A DNA stretch of 64,000 bases, taken from the IMG/VR virus record IMGVR_UViG_3300017971_007915, positions 1-64,000 of that record; one strand, 5' to 3'. Below the pieces are notes generated by a model, which was given only the letters and a program-made list of their open reading frames with translations, had not been told where the DNA came from and searched no databases. Source of the stretch: a virus. This document shows positions 34,693-43,921 of the stretch, in pieces (positions within the stretch are counted from its first letter, which is position 1; every line of letters begins with the position of its first letter). The position numbers and the translations under genes are program-made.

Positions 34693-34974
34693 TTAATTGT
34701 ATCCATATTGAACATCATCGGATTTATTTAACCAAATCCAAGACTCTAACTTTGTTTTCAAATCTTTCTCAGTTTCTATTTTTTCTAAAACTTCCCAACT
34801 AAAACTCTTCCAACCAAATTTTAATAAAGCATCGTATAGTTTTAAGTACATTGGAATATTTCTTCCATTAATGGCATTATTTCTATGAGCAAGTCTTTCT
34901 CTTATAAGACAACATTCTGCTGTTCCTATAAAACATTTGCCATTGTTGTTGTTAATAGCCTTATAGATAATCAT
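34693..34974 (-). CDS. GIY-YIG-like endonuclease fragment
   Basis: A 93-residue protein started at 34974 after GGAGG. Ile-Ile-Tyr-Lys-Ala-Ile, Gly-Lys-Cys-Phe-Ile-Gly (the YIG motif with Tyr to Phe), Leu-Ile-Arg-Glu-Arg (catalytic Arg), a His and Glu in Trp-Glu-Val-Leu, and a terminal Asn. The fold is that of GIY-YIG homing nucleases; the changed first motif makes activity uncertain. It may derive from a homing gene beside the lysin. Confidence 0.65.
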   Translation of the reverse strand: MIIYKAINNNNGKCFIGTAECCLIRERLAHRNNAINGRNIPMYLKLYDALLKFGWKSFSWEVLEKIETEKDLKTKLESWIWLNKSDDVQYGYN

Positions 34975-35025
34975 AAAAACCTCCAAAGATGTTTAATTAC
35001 ACACTATCTATAAACCTTCTCCTGC

Positions 35026-35106
35026 TTATATATTATTCCTATCCTTCAAAACTTCGATTCTGTGTTCTAGTTCTATAATATTATTAAAGGAAGCAGTGAT
35101 TGACAT
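35026..35106 (-). CDS. 26-residue peptide (weak call)
   Basis: A 26-codon frame with an AGGAG RBS and heptad Leu/Ile (Phe-Asn-Asn-Ile-Ile-Glu-Leu-Glu-His). It resembles the short coiled-coil proteins at 35.11 and 39.82 kb, so it may be another, shortened member of that set. Confidence 0.4.
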   Translation of the reverse strand: MSITASFNNIIELEHRIEVLKDRNNI

Positions 35107-35109
35107 TAT

Positions 35110-35274
35110 TTACAATCTCCTATCTATTTGTTCTATAGCATCTTCCAGCTCTGATATTCTTTGATATAAGTCTTTTAGAGCTTCTTTAGTATTATTATTG
35201 GAGACAGATTCTATTGAATCTTTAATTTCTTTTTTTGTTTTTTGTTTTTTAACTATCTTTTCTTTTGCCATCAT
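35110..35274 (-). CDS. small coiled-coil protein preceding fibre gene (paralogue A)
   Basis: A 54-residue protein with AAGGAG RBS. The end Asn-Thr-Lys-Glu-Ala-Leu-Lys-Asp-Leu-Tyr-Gln-Arg-Ile-Ser-Glu-Leu-Glu-Asp has coiled-coil spacing and is almost identical to that of the protein at 39.82-39.94 kb. It is downstream of the first large fibre gene and may trimerise with, or chaperone, it. Confidence 0.6.
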   Translation of the reverse strand: MMAKEKIVKKQKTKKEIKDSIESVSNNNTKEALKDLYQRISELEDAIEQIDRRL

Positions 35275-35281
35275 AAACTCC

Positions 35282-38200
35282 TTATATCATCTCAACCGCA
35301 TCATCGAGAAGTCTTACATTAACACCTAAATCTACATAAGATGCCCCATCGTTTGGTTGTTTCATTGTTCTCGTAACATAATATTTATCATATGTTGGTT
35401 GATATTTGATTATTACGTTTCCAGTACCTGTTGCTGGAGGAGTATCAAAGCTTACTCCAAAGTACCCTGTTGAGGTATTAACTGTTTCGTCATCATAATC
35501 TGTAGCATTTGATCCCCAGGTTAATGTATAATCATATGGTAACAACCAATTAGTTCCACCATCTACACTAAAAGAAACTGGAGTATATGCATGGTTATTT
35601 CCAGACAGCACAAATTCTGTTGTAGAATCATCGCCATTAAATGTTTGGGTTTCTTCTATATCTACAGTTGAGCCTGCTGTTAATGTATAATCTCTTGTAA
35701 CAGATGTCCAATCTGTGTGCCACATTGTTGCAACAGTTTCAATTTCACTTTGTGCAAGTTCCTCTATTAAGAAATATTGCTGTATTCTTATATAATCGTT
35801 ACTTCCACCATTATTTTCACCAGAATGTTCTACTTTGATTTTATATTCATGTGTAGCATCTGGCAATGTTATCCAACAAACATAATCATCATCTACTGAT
35901 GCCTCAGCATGATAGATGCTTATATTTTCCTCATCCCAATCAGGGACAACGGTACTTGTAGTAACATCAGTAACAGTAACTTTAACACCACCGCTATCAT
36001 CATCTTTAATAAAATGAATTCCAGCCCCTACATAACCTGTAATATTTTCCCATTCTAGATATCCTTCTGTTGTACCATCTCTGTTTAGAGTCATTACATT
36101 GCCAGTGCTTGTCCATGTAGCTGTAGCACCATCAGTGTAGGTTATGTTAGCATCTCCAGTAGATGTTACTGTAACAACTTCCGATTCTGGCAATATAGCA
36201 TTTTGTATATAATGTGCTTGTGAAGGATTATCACAATCAAATGTTTCTGATACATGTATGCACTGATCCATATTAGGAAAGTGGAATATTTGATTAGGAA
36301 CAGAAGCAGTCTTTTCTACAAATGAAAGAATTCCATGTTCTGGTGAGTATCTAACTTGATACTCACCAGGATTTATAGTGCTATATGCTATTGGCATCCT
36401 TGTAAACATTGGTCTTGTTTTTTCAGTTATACCTGCGGGTTCAGTTGAACCATCAAATCCCCCAGAAGTTTTCATATGAGTCCATTGGTTTCGGTAGTAG
36501 GTGTCAAGCTCATCTCTAAATCTTAACTTTTTGAAAATGTCGAATCCTTGAAAAGATGATGTCAATCTTGCCCCAAATGCTAAATCTTCATAATTGTCTA
36601 TTGATGTATACTCATATGATGTGGCGACTTCAACATTCCATATGTTTTCCAAGGTTTCATTCTCAACATCAACTATTTGAATTCCTCCTTTTGCAGAACC
36701 ATCTCCGTCAGTACCAACAATTAATTGATGCCTATCATCTCCGCTTATAGTTTTCCAGTAACGAGAGTTGGGAGAAATGTCCACAACAACCCCTCCACAT
36801 AGGTCAGAATCTACTTCCGTAACATCCGCTCCTTGATCTTCATTAATTTCCCAAACAGGAATATTGTAATATTTAATAGATCCATTTACGGCATAATCAC
36901 CCATAAAAAGTGTCCCGCTTGGTGCTATCCACACAGCACGTGCTCCCATAGAAACATCATTCGCAAGATTGTTCCAAATTCTAACAGGAGTTCTGTTATT
37001 ATTATTTTCGTCCCAATCTATTCTTAATAATTCAGTTCCTCCATCAGTTCCCACAGCCACAAAAGTAGCCGGATTAGCTCCTTTATAATCTGACGGATCA
37101 TCCTGTATAAATGTGCGGGCATGAAATTTTCTTGCAACACTTGATATATTTAACTCTGCATTATATGTTCCAGCCCATCCATTAGCATCGTTTCTTTCTG
37201 TTAGAGTTCCATCATAATACTGCCCGCTATAAACAGCAGAATGGCATACTGTTGTTTTCCCTGATTGTAAATCAATAATCGTAAGATAATAGCCATTGGA
37301 ACCGACAAAAATCATATCCTTTTCAATATATATTGCATATACTACGCATGCGACAACTGCTATGAGATTATTAATAGAGCCTTCTTTATAATGCTGAACT
37401 CTTATTTTACTCGGATCTCTTCTAGGAAGTCCACTGCTAGAAACATCAGAAAGAAATTCGTCTAAATGAAGAATAGATATTCCATTATCTCCATATCCAA
37501 CAGCCATATAGTTCATATCTGGCACATCTCTAATATCTGAAAAATCTTCAGGATCAAAATATCTTTTAACTATCGGAGTAGAACACCATACACTATTTGA
37601 AAGTAATATGTTGTCTGTACTTAAAAACGAATGGAGTTGCATAACGTCTGGATCTTCTAGGATTTTCATTCTAGATATGATACCTGATGTTAGTCTCATA
37701 GCTAGTAGATCATTTCCACTTACTGTTATGCAAGATTGTCCATTTGTAGCAAATACAGGACTCATATCTTGATAAATATGTTTTACATACCAGGCACTTG
37801 ATGTTGATAATGTTTTATCTAATGCATATACTTTTGAAGGACTAGTATTAGCAGTATAATCGTTTACATATAATGTTCCATTATTATATCCCATCCCCAT
37901 CCAAACATTTGTAGGAGCAGGTAAATCGTATGCCGATGCATCATATGAAGTGGTTCCATCAGCACTAAACTTAACAATTTTATCTGTATATCCACAACAT
38001 GCATACACTACATCGTCATCAGCGTCGTATGCAAGACCATATTTATAATTAGTTTTATCCGCAGAATATCCAGTAGCACTAACCTCTATTCCTGACCAGC
38101 TTCCTCCTATGGATATTAATTTATCTGCCATATCCGTTACAAAATCTGATAAGTAACCATAATATATAGATACCCCTGATCCGTTAGCGAACATCAAGTA

Positions 38201-39811
38201 AATAGTATCTGTGGATTCTTTAAATGTTATACCATATAATCCAGCATAAGATGCACCACTTACCTCTGCATATTCATAGTCACCAGTTATTGTATCATAT
38301 CTAAATATTGTACCAGAACCTCCATCTCCTGTCCAATAATATCTATCTCCCTCTACTCCAATAACATATGGACTAGCAGGAAGGTTACTAGGAGCATATG
38401 ATGCGGGATTTACTACTTGAACTATCTGATTCTCAGCCCATTTTGCATTTTTGAGTGATCTCTTTGCTAAGAAACTGCCACTATCACTACCATCAGCATT
38501 ACTAACAACTTCTAAAATATCTCCTTCTTTTGAAATAGCAATACCTTCTTTTGAAACATTGTCTCCCCTTGCATCAGTATCTCTAGTAACTTCAAATCTT
38601 CCTGAAACTTTAATAGCATCTGGTGTCCCAGTTGATGTACTACCACTAAAGTCACCGCTATATGACCCGCCACTTTCTGATACATCAAACTTAAATATAA
38701 ATCTTTCATTTGCTCCTTGCTCATTAAGTTTTACCCATAAATCATTTCCGTTTTTACACATCCCAACACTACTTTGAGCACTAGAACCAATAGAAACAAT
38801 ATAATCTATTCTTACAGAACTTCTTGGATTTCCTGTTTCAAATGAACCTGCACCATCATCTGCGATTTCATAAAATTCTAATTCTAATTGATAATTAGGT
38901 GTTAACCCTGTATTATATATAAGCTTTGACACAGCAACATGAGTATCATTCCACACAGTACAATCTGTATAGTAATGACCATCTGCTCTTCTGTCTAATT
39001 GTTCACATACATGGAAGTCTCCATTAGAATCCCACACTTCTTGCCAAGTCAGTGTACCACCATTTGGAGTATCATTTTTACCAAGTGTTCCATCAGAATT
39101 AATTGATATCTTACCTAATCCTACTGTTGAAACACCACTACTATCGTTAGTTATAGTTATAAATAAGTTTGTTCCGTCTAGAGTAACATCTATTCCTGAA
39201 CAAAAAATATTACTTCCTATAGCAGTTATATACCATCTTCCAAGAACCTCAACTCTTCCATCTTTCATAGAAGATGATAATTTAACAATTTCACCGATAG
39301 CATTCGCACCATTATTGCTCATTAACCAATAACAATCATTTACTGAATCGTATCTACTAATACAATGTTTATATGATTGCCCAACACCTTCTAAATTAAA
39401 CTCATCAACAACCTCTAGCATATAGGATTGTTTCTGATTTCTAAGAAAAGCATTTTTAAATATGGGATCTTCCTCTCTATTTTTCCAGTTATTATTCCAA
39501 TCGGTATCGTCCATAACTTCAGCAGGTTTATTTGATGAAGTTTCAAAATCTGCTGTTTGAGATTCGTCAAAGAAACATTCAATTATATGATCAGATGATT
39601 GACTTCTTCTTTGCTGTAGATAAGAAGTTTCTATAGACATTTCTATAAGTTTAAGCTCAGTCGCATCTTGCCTATCTAATAAAGGATTAACCTTACTGTC
39701 TACATTAACAGTAATACGATTCTCAACATACTCATTGACACTATCGATGAGATTATCTTGAATATCATCCCAATCTATAACGATTTTACTGGCTTTTGTA
39801 AGTTCTGACAT
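35282..39811 (-). CDS. very long tail-fibre/appendage protein
   Basis: A 1509-residue structural protein. The N-terminus is acidic and helical with an Asp-Asp-Thr-Asp-Trp-Asn-Asn-Asn-Trp-Lys stretch; thereafter it is Ser/Thr/Gly/Asp-rich and beta-strand-rich throughout, with many Tyr and Gly-Thr-Asp-Gly turns resembling beta-propeller repeats (for example Gly-Ile-Ser-Ile-Leu-His-Leu-Asp-Glu). The last 200 residues have Asn-Gly-Asp-Asp-Ser-Thr-Thr-Glu-Phe-Val-Leu-Ser and Pro-Val-Ser-Phe-Ser-Val-Asp-Gly repeats also seen in the next fibre protein. Likely a receptor-binding fibre. Low in Cys, no signal peptide. Confidence 0.82.
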   Translation of the reverse strand: MSELTKASKIVIDWDDIQDNLIDSVNEYVENRITVNVDSKVNPLLDRQDATELKLIEMSIETSYLQQRRSQSSDHIIECFFDESQTADFETSSNKPAEVMDDTDWNNNWKNREEDPIFKNAFLRNQKQSYMLEVVDEFNLEGVGQSYKHCISRYDSVNDCYWLMSNNGANAIGEIVKLSSSMKDGRVEVLGRWYITAIGSNIFCSGIDVTLDGTNLFITITNDSSGVSTVGLGKISINSDGTLGKNDTPNGGTLTWQEVWDSNGDFHVCEQLDRRADGHYYTDCTVWNDTHVAVSKLIYNTGLTPNYQLELEFYEIADDGAGSFETGNPRSSVRIDYIVSIGSSAQSSVGMCKNGNDLWVKLNEQGANERFIFKFDVSESGGSYSGDFSGSTSTGTPDAIKVSGRFEVTRDTDARGDNVSKEGIAISKEGDILEVVSNADGSDSGSFLAKRSLKNAKWAENQIVQVVNPASYAPSNLPASPYVIGVEGDRYYWTGDGGSGTIFRYDTITGDYEYAEVSGASYAGLYGITFKESTDTIYLMFANGSGVSIYYGYLSDFVTDMADKLISIGGSWSGIEVSATGYSADKTNYKYGLAYDADDDVVYACCGYTDKIVKFSADGTTSYDASAYDLPAPTNVWMGMGYNNGTLYVNDYTANTSPSKVYALDKTLSTSSAWYVKHIYQDMSPVFATNGQSCITVSGNDLLAMRLTSGIISRMKILEDPDVMQLHSFLSTDNILLSNSVWCSTPIVKRYFDPEDFSDIRDVPDMNYMAVGYGDNGISILHLDEFLSDVSSSGLPRRDPSKIRVQHYKEGSINNLIAVVACVVYAIYIEKDMIFVGSNGYYLTIIDLQSGKTTVCHSAVYSGQYYDGTLTERNDANGWAGTYNAELNISSVARKFHARTFIQDDPSDYKGANPATFVAVGTDGGTELLRIDWDENNNNRTPVRIWNNLANDVSMGARAVWIAPSGTLFMGDYAVNGSIKYYNIPVWEINEDQGADVTEVDSDLCGGVVVDISPNSRYWKTISGDDRHQLIVGTDGDGSAKGGIQIVDVENETLENIWNVEVATSYEYTSIDNYEDLAFGARLTSSFQGFDIFKKLRFRDELDTYYRNQWTHMKTSGGFDGSTEPAGITEKTRPMFTRMPIAYSTINPGEYQVRYSPEHGILSFVEKTASVPNQIFHFPNMDQCIHVSETFDCDNPSQAHYIQNAILPESEVVTVTSTGDANITYTDGATATWTSTGNVMTLNRDGTTEGYLEWENITGYVGAGIHFIKDDDSGGVKVTVTDVTTSTVVPDWDEENISIYHAEASVDDDYVCWITLPDATHEYKIKVEHSGENNGGSNDYIRIQQYFLIEELAQSEIETVATMWHTDWTSVTRDYTLTAGSTVDIEETQTFNGDDSTTEFVLSGNNHAYTPVSFSVDGGTNWLLPYDYTLTWGSNATDYDDETVNTSTGYFGVSFDTPPATGTGNVIIKYQPTYDKYYVTRTMKQPNDGASYVDLGVNVRLLDDAVEMI

Positions 39812-39814
39812 TAT

Positions 39815-39940
39815 TTACAATCTCCTATCTATTTTTTCAACAGCAGCCTCAAGCTCTGCGATTCTCTCGAAAAGATTTTTTAATGCATTTTTTGTATTAC
39901 TGTCTAAAACGTTACTTGTTATTTTGGTTAAATCTGCCAT
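39815..39940 (-). CDS. small coiled-coil protein preceding fibre gene (paralogue B)
   Basis: A 41-residue protein ending Asn-Thr-Lys-Asn-Ala-Leu-Lys-Asn-Leu-Phe-Glu-Arg-Ile-Ala-Glu-Leu, a near copy of the end of the 35.11-35.27 kb protein, with the same coding sequence to the stop. It lies between the two largest fibre genes, again just downstream of one and upstream of another. A paired duplication of small-gene-plus-fibre seems likely. Confidence 0.55.
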   Translation of the reverse strand: MADLTKITSNVLDSNTKNALKNLFERIAELEAAVEKIDRRL

Positions 39941-39955
39941 ATTCTAAAACCTCTT

Positions 39956-42900
39956 CTATGTAACATATATTTCAATAGTATTAGCATCTATAATCTGAGT
40001 AAGTACTCCAATTTTAGTAAATAATAATGGTGCAGCATATCCAGGTGTTGCTCCATTAAGTTCAGTAGGATTAAGGAGTAATCCACTTGAATAATATAAA
40101 TAAAGAGCATCACCTACTGTCCAAGTTCCGTTTCCTACTGGTGATGTGCTTACTCTTACTAGACCTTTTGCACATATATTAACTGGATTAGGTCGTCCGA
40201 GTTTATTGACTGTTGGAATACTATGACACACTCCTATAACACTATAGTATCTTGAACTTGATGCAGTCCCATAAGGGAATGCATCTATTCTGCCAGTACC
40301 TCCAGATTCTATACATGCTATATTACCAGGTAAGACTGCACCCGTACTAGTACTTTCCATAGTAAACAAAATACTTTCGTGTTGCATCTTCCTAAATTTA
40401 TCTTCAACACTTTCATTTTCACCATGAAGTAGTATGGATTTAGCATCCATATCTGTTGTCATGTCTTTAAGATTAAATTCTATTAGATAATCATTTGCAT
40501 TATATCCACTAGGAAATTTGACTCTACCAGTTCTAACATCAACACCTATATAAGTTTCATATTCCCAAGTACTCCAAATAGAATCATTTGATAAATCAAC
40601 TCCCATTATATCTAACACACTTTGATCATATCTTCCACCAGCAGGATCACCATTTGCTAATCTTTCACTAACTATCGAAGTTCCAGAAGTATTTGTTATG
40701 TTTACTATATCACTACTTTTGTATTTACCAACATAAGGTTTATACATCTCAACAAAGTTAATAGCATTAGTTGTTACTTGTGCTCTTATTTCTGGAGGAT
40801 CACCGCTCGTTCTATCTACAACTAAAATGTGATAATGATATGTTTCTCCTATTGTTAAATCTACGTCTATTTCAAAGTAATTCCAATCAGCATCAGTAAT
40901 GTTTGCGTATAATATAGTAGCAGTATCCCCTACTTGTTCATTAGATGAATTGTGTATGTAAACCTCTAAAGATACCCATCCAGATTTTTTATCTGATACA
41001 TAAAAACCAACTCTTTGATGTTGCTCCGATGCAAGCAACGTTGCTGTCGGAGTAAAATAAACTATCGTTGCAGTATTAGGATCTTCATTTATTACAACAG
41101 TTTTATCTGTTACAAGTCTAATAGCACCACCTATAGTTAATGAATTATCTGCTCTACTAACAGGATAAACTTGTTCAACATCCCAATAATTTAAACTATG
41201 TCCAGTAGATGTACAAAGTTCTTTTGCATCGTCTAAATAAATCTCTGCTTGTCTATTTGCACTAGGTTGAGTATAAAATTTAAATAATGTATCTCTATAA
41301 TTAGTAACTTTATAAGGTTCCGTTTCAGGTCTTCCATATAATAATTCATACGCATAATAAGTATCAAGTTTTCCTACAAGAACACTATAAAGAGTAAGAT
41401 AATCTCTAACTTCATCTACTGTTATTCTTACCGTATGGTATCCTTCAGAGAATCCCTTTGTTACAAATATTGGATAGTACTCTATTGTATCTTTACTTGA
41501 CAAATCTATAGTATGATATTCAGATAATGCAAGTTCTCCATCAACAGCAGATTCTATTGCAGTAAACCCAATTAGATGATTAAATAAGTCTGCATAATCA
41601 AAATCCAATGCTACAGTAGATGAAGAACCAGTTGCAGTATTAGTTACTTTTATATCTTTACCTGTTTCAGGAAACGTGTTTGAAACAAGTGTAACTGTAA
41701 AACCATCAGATACAACAGCAGCGTGCATTAAATCTTTTAAATTAGAATATGTTGGATTAGTACTTCCAGTAGTTATTGCATAACTAGTTCCATTTACTTT
41801 AAAATGATAACTAGTATTTGTTGCTAATCCACATGGATCAGTCTCTGTTATTTCTAAATCTAATTGTTGATAACCAGAAGTTGGTGGAGAATCAGTACCA
41901 TCAACAGCAGTATCAAATGCTATAAATCCTGTTATACTATTAAACAAATCTCCAACATTTGTATCACAATGGTCAATATTAATATAAGAATCTAATCCTT
42001 CATAGAGAGCATCTGTAATTCGAATATCACCACCAGTAACTTCCGCACCAAACCCGCTCGCTCTAATAGCAATTTCCATTAAAGCTGCAACATTTGAATA
42101 TGTTGGATTAGCTCCAGAATTTATTTGATAAGTTGTACCGTTAACTTTAAAACTATAATTGGTATTTAATATTAATCCAGATTGATTATTTGTATTTACA
42201 ACAAGTCCTAATTCTTGATAACCTGCAACAGTATTAAATTCAACCGTTACGGTATTTTCCCAAGGAGTTTTATCTACAAGCATCCAAAATTCATCATTAT
42301 CCAAACAACTTATTGTCGTTGTTATTCTAGTACCCGAAGTTGTAGTTCTTACTGCATCTCTATCATTAATAATAGATTGTGTCCATTGCTCTCCACTTAC
42401 ATCGATTTCTCCAGATGAAGTGTAATAAGTTAGTTTTCCTACAGTTCTTCTTTTATCACTATAATCGTCACTTTGAATTTCAAGCAAATTTCTTACATAT
42501 TGAGCAAACGTTCTATTGTCCGTAATATCTGCTGATGATATAGATGTATAAAATGGTTTAACTTGTATTTGTGCTAACGGAATATATCTTTCACTTTGGA
42601 ATGGTGGAAGTTCATAAACATCTTCAGTACCAGTAATTACTCGGATATCATTTCCTTCTCCAACTTCTACTAAATCATATCTTGTATAACCCCATTCATA
42701 ATAACAATGAATTTCCTCTAAAGCAATACGAGATTCTATAGTAGGTGGTATTGTAATAATACCCCTATCATAATCTACTGTATAATCAATTCCTTCTCTA
42801 AATCCGTCAGGATAAGGTTCTCCAAATTTATCTGTTATTTTTAAATTACCTATATTTTGATATGTCAAAGTTACTGTACTTGGAAGAGCTGGTACGATAT

Positions 42901-43918
42901 GAACTTCTCCATTTCTTGTTTCCCAATCACCTACTTGAAAAGTTGTTTGAGGTTCTAATTGGAGTGTTAATTCTTCTCCTTGAAGAACGTGTGATATATC
43001 TCCTTGAACAAGTGCTTTACCACTTTGAACAACGACAGCTAACCCTGTGCTCGCCGGAATAACTTCCATTTCATCCCATTCACCTTGTATAATACCGTTA
43101 CCGTGAAGTTTATTAGCGGCAGAATCTGCGTCTAATAATGAAATGTTAGTAGATTCATCCCAAGTGCTTGTTCCTTTTAAATCTTTTATAACTGTTCTAA
43201 TATTGTTTAGATTATCTTCTAAGTTATCAGGTGTTCCAGAATAGTCATCATTAATTGTTTGAGATTCTTGGACATTTAATTGAGGAAGGGTAAAACCTTC
43301 TGTTGCAATCATTTCTGTTTGAATAGAACCTTCTTGAATGAATGATCTTACATATGTTCTTCCATTTTCTGTTACTGTTTCTATAGCACTTGTTCCATTT
43401 GCTATAAAACTTCCAAGACAGACATGTTGAGAAACTTCTTCAGATGAAAGTGCAGTAACTTCAGCTTGAGTATAAACTTTAACTTCCCATTTATCAATTT
43501 CTCTATCATAGATAGTTTGATAATCATATAAGTCTATATTTCTTTTAACACCTTCTTCTACTGTTTCAGAAGATTTATTAAAAGTTCCCTGAACTCTATA
43601 TAAACGAACATATACAAAATTCTCAACACCACTAGTAGAATCTGATGCCGCAATAGGATCTAAAATATCTTGAGTTTCTATTATGTCAGCATTTTCAGAT
43701 ATTAATCCGCCCCAACCCCCTTCGTGATAAATCATAACTTTGGTTGCATCTGTAGTACTGACTGCAAGATTAAAACCTTTGATTATTGCCGCAACTCCAG
43801 GATTTTGAATAATTTGTCGATACAATTTTTTTAATTCATCTTCTGTTGTATCTTGAAGATATTCGTAATCCGTGCTATATAGATTTTGTATTTTACCTTC
43901 GAATAGTATCTTATTCAT
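39956..43918 (-). CDS. very long tail/baseplate-type structural protein
   Basis: A 1320-residue protein. N-terminal 150 residues have a Thr-Asp-Tyr-Glu-Tyr-Leu helix and Asp-Pro-Ile-Ala-Ala; the middle contains a tandem pair of about 105-residue domains (about 570-670 and 680-790) that share Asn-Thr-Ser/Asn-Tyr-x-Phe-Lys-Val-Asn-Gly-Thr and Asn-Pro-Thr-Tyr-Ser-Asn. The C-terminus is Gly/Thr/Ile-rich beta. Such repeats and length suit a baseplate wedge or fibre protein. No enzyme motif seen. Overlaps no neighbour; 3 nt separates it from the next gene. Confidence 0.82.
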   Translation of the reverse strand: MNKILFEGKIQNLYSTDYEYLQDTTEDELKKLYRQIIQNPGVAAIIKGFNLAVSTTDATKVMIYHEGGWGGLISENADIIETQDILDPIAASDSTSGVENFVYVRLYRVQGTFNKSSETVEEGVKRNIDLYDYQTIYDREIDKWEVKVYTQAEVTALSSEEVSQHVCLGSFIANGTSAIETVTENGRTYVRSFIQEGSIQTEMIATEGFTLPQLNVQESQTINDDYSGTPDNLEDNLNNIRTVIKDLKGTSTWDESTNISLLDADSAANKLHGNGIIQGEWDEMEVIPASTGLAVVVQSGKALVQGDISHVLQGEELTLQLEPQTTFQVGDWETRNGEVHIVPALPSTVTLTYQNIGNLKITDKFGEPYPDGFREGIDYTVDYDRGIITIPPTIESRIALEEIHCYYEWGYTRYDLVEVGEGNDIRVITGTEDVYELPPFQSERYIPLAQIQVKPFYTSISSADITDNRTFAQYVRNLLEIQSDDYSDKRRTVGKLTYYTSSGEIDVSGEQWTQSIINDRDAVRTTTSGTRITTTISCLDNDEFWMLVDKTPWENTVTVEFNTVAGYQELGLVVNTNNQSGLILNTNYSFKVNGTTYQINSGANPTYSNVAALMEIAIRASGFGAEVTGGDIRITDALYEGLDSYINIDHCDTNVGDLFNSITGFIAFDTAVDGTDSPPTSGYQQLDLEITETDPCGLATNTSYHFKVNGTSYAITTGSTNPTYSNLKDLMHAAVVSDGFTVTLVSNTFPETGKDIKVTNTATGSSSTVALDFDYADLFNHLIGFTAIESAVDGELALSEYHTIDLSSKDTIEYYPIFVTKGFSEGYHTVRITVDEVRDYLTLYSVLVGKLDTYYAYELLYGRPETEPYKVTNYRDTLFKFYTQPSANRQAEIYLDDAKELCTSTGHSLNYWDVEQVYPVSRADNSLTIGGAIRLVTDKTVVINEDPNTATIVYFTPTATLLASEQHQRVGFYVSDKKSGWVSLEVYIHNSSNEQVGDTATILYANITDADWNYFEIDVDLTIGETYHYHILVVDRTSGDPPEIRAQVTTNAINFVEMYKPYVGKYKSSDIVNITNTSGTSIVSERLANGDPAGGRYDQSVLDIMGVDLSNDSIWSTWEYETYIGVDVRTGRVKFPSGYNANDYLIEFNLKDMTTDMDAKSILLHGENESVEDKFRKMQHESILFTMESTSTGAVLPGNIACIESGGTGRIDAFPYGTASSSRYYSVIGVCHSIPTVNKLGRPNPVNICAKGLVRVSTSPVGNGTWTVGDALYLYYSSGLLLNPTELNGATPGYAAPLLFTKIGVLTQIIDANTIEIYVT

Positions 43919-43921
43919 AAT

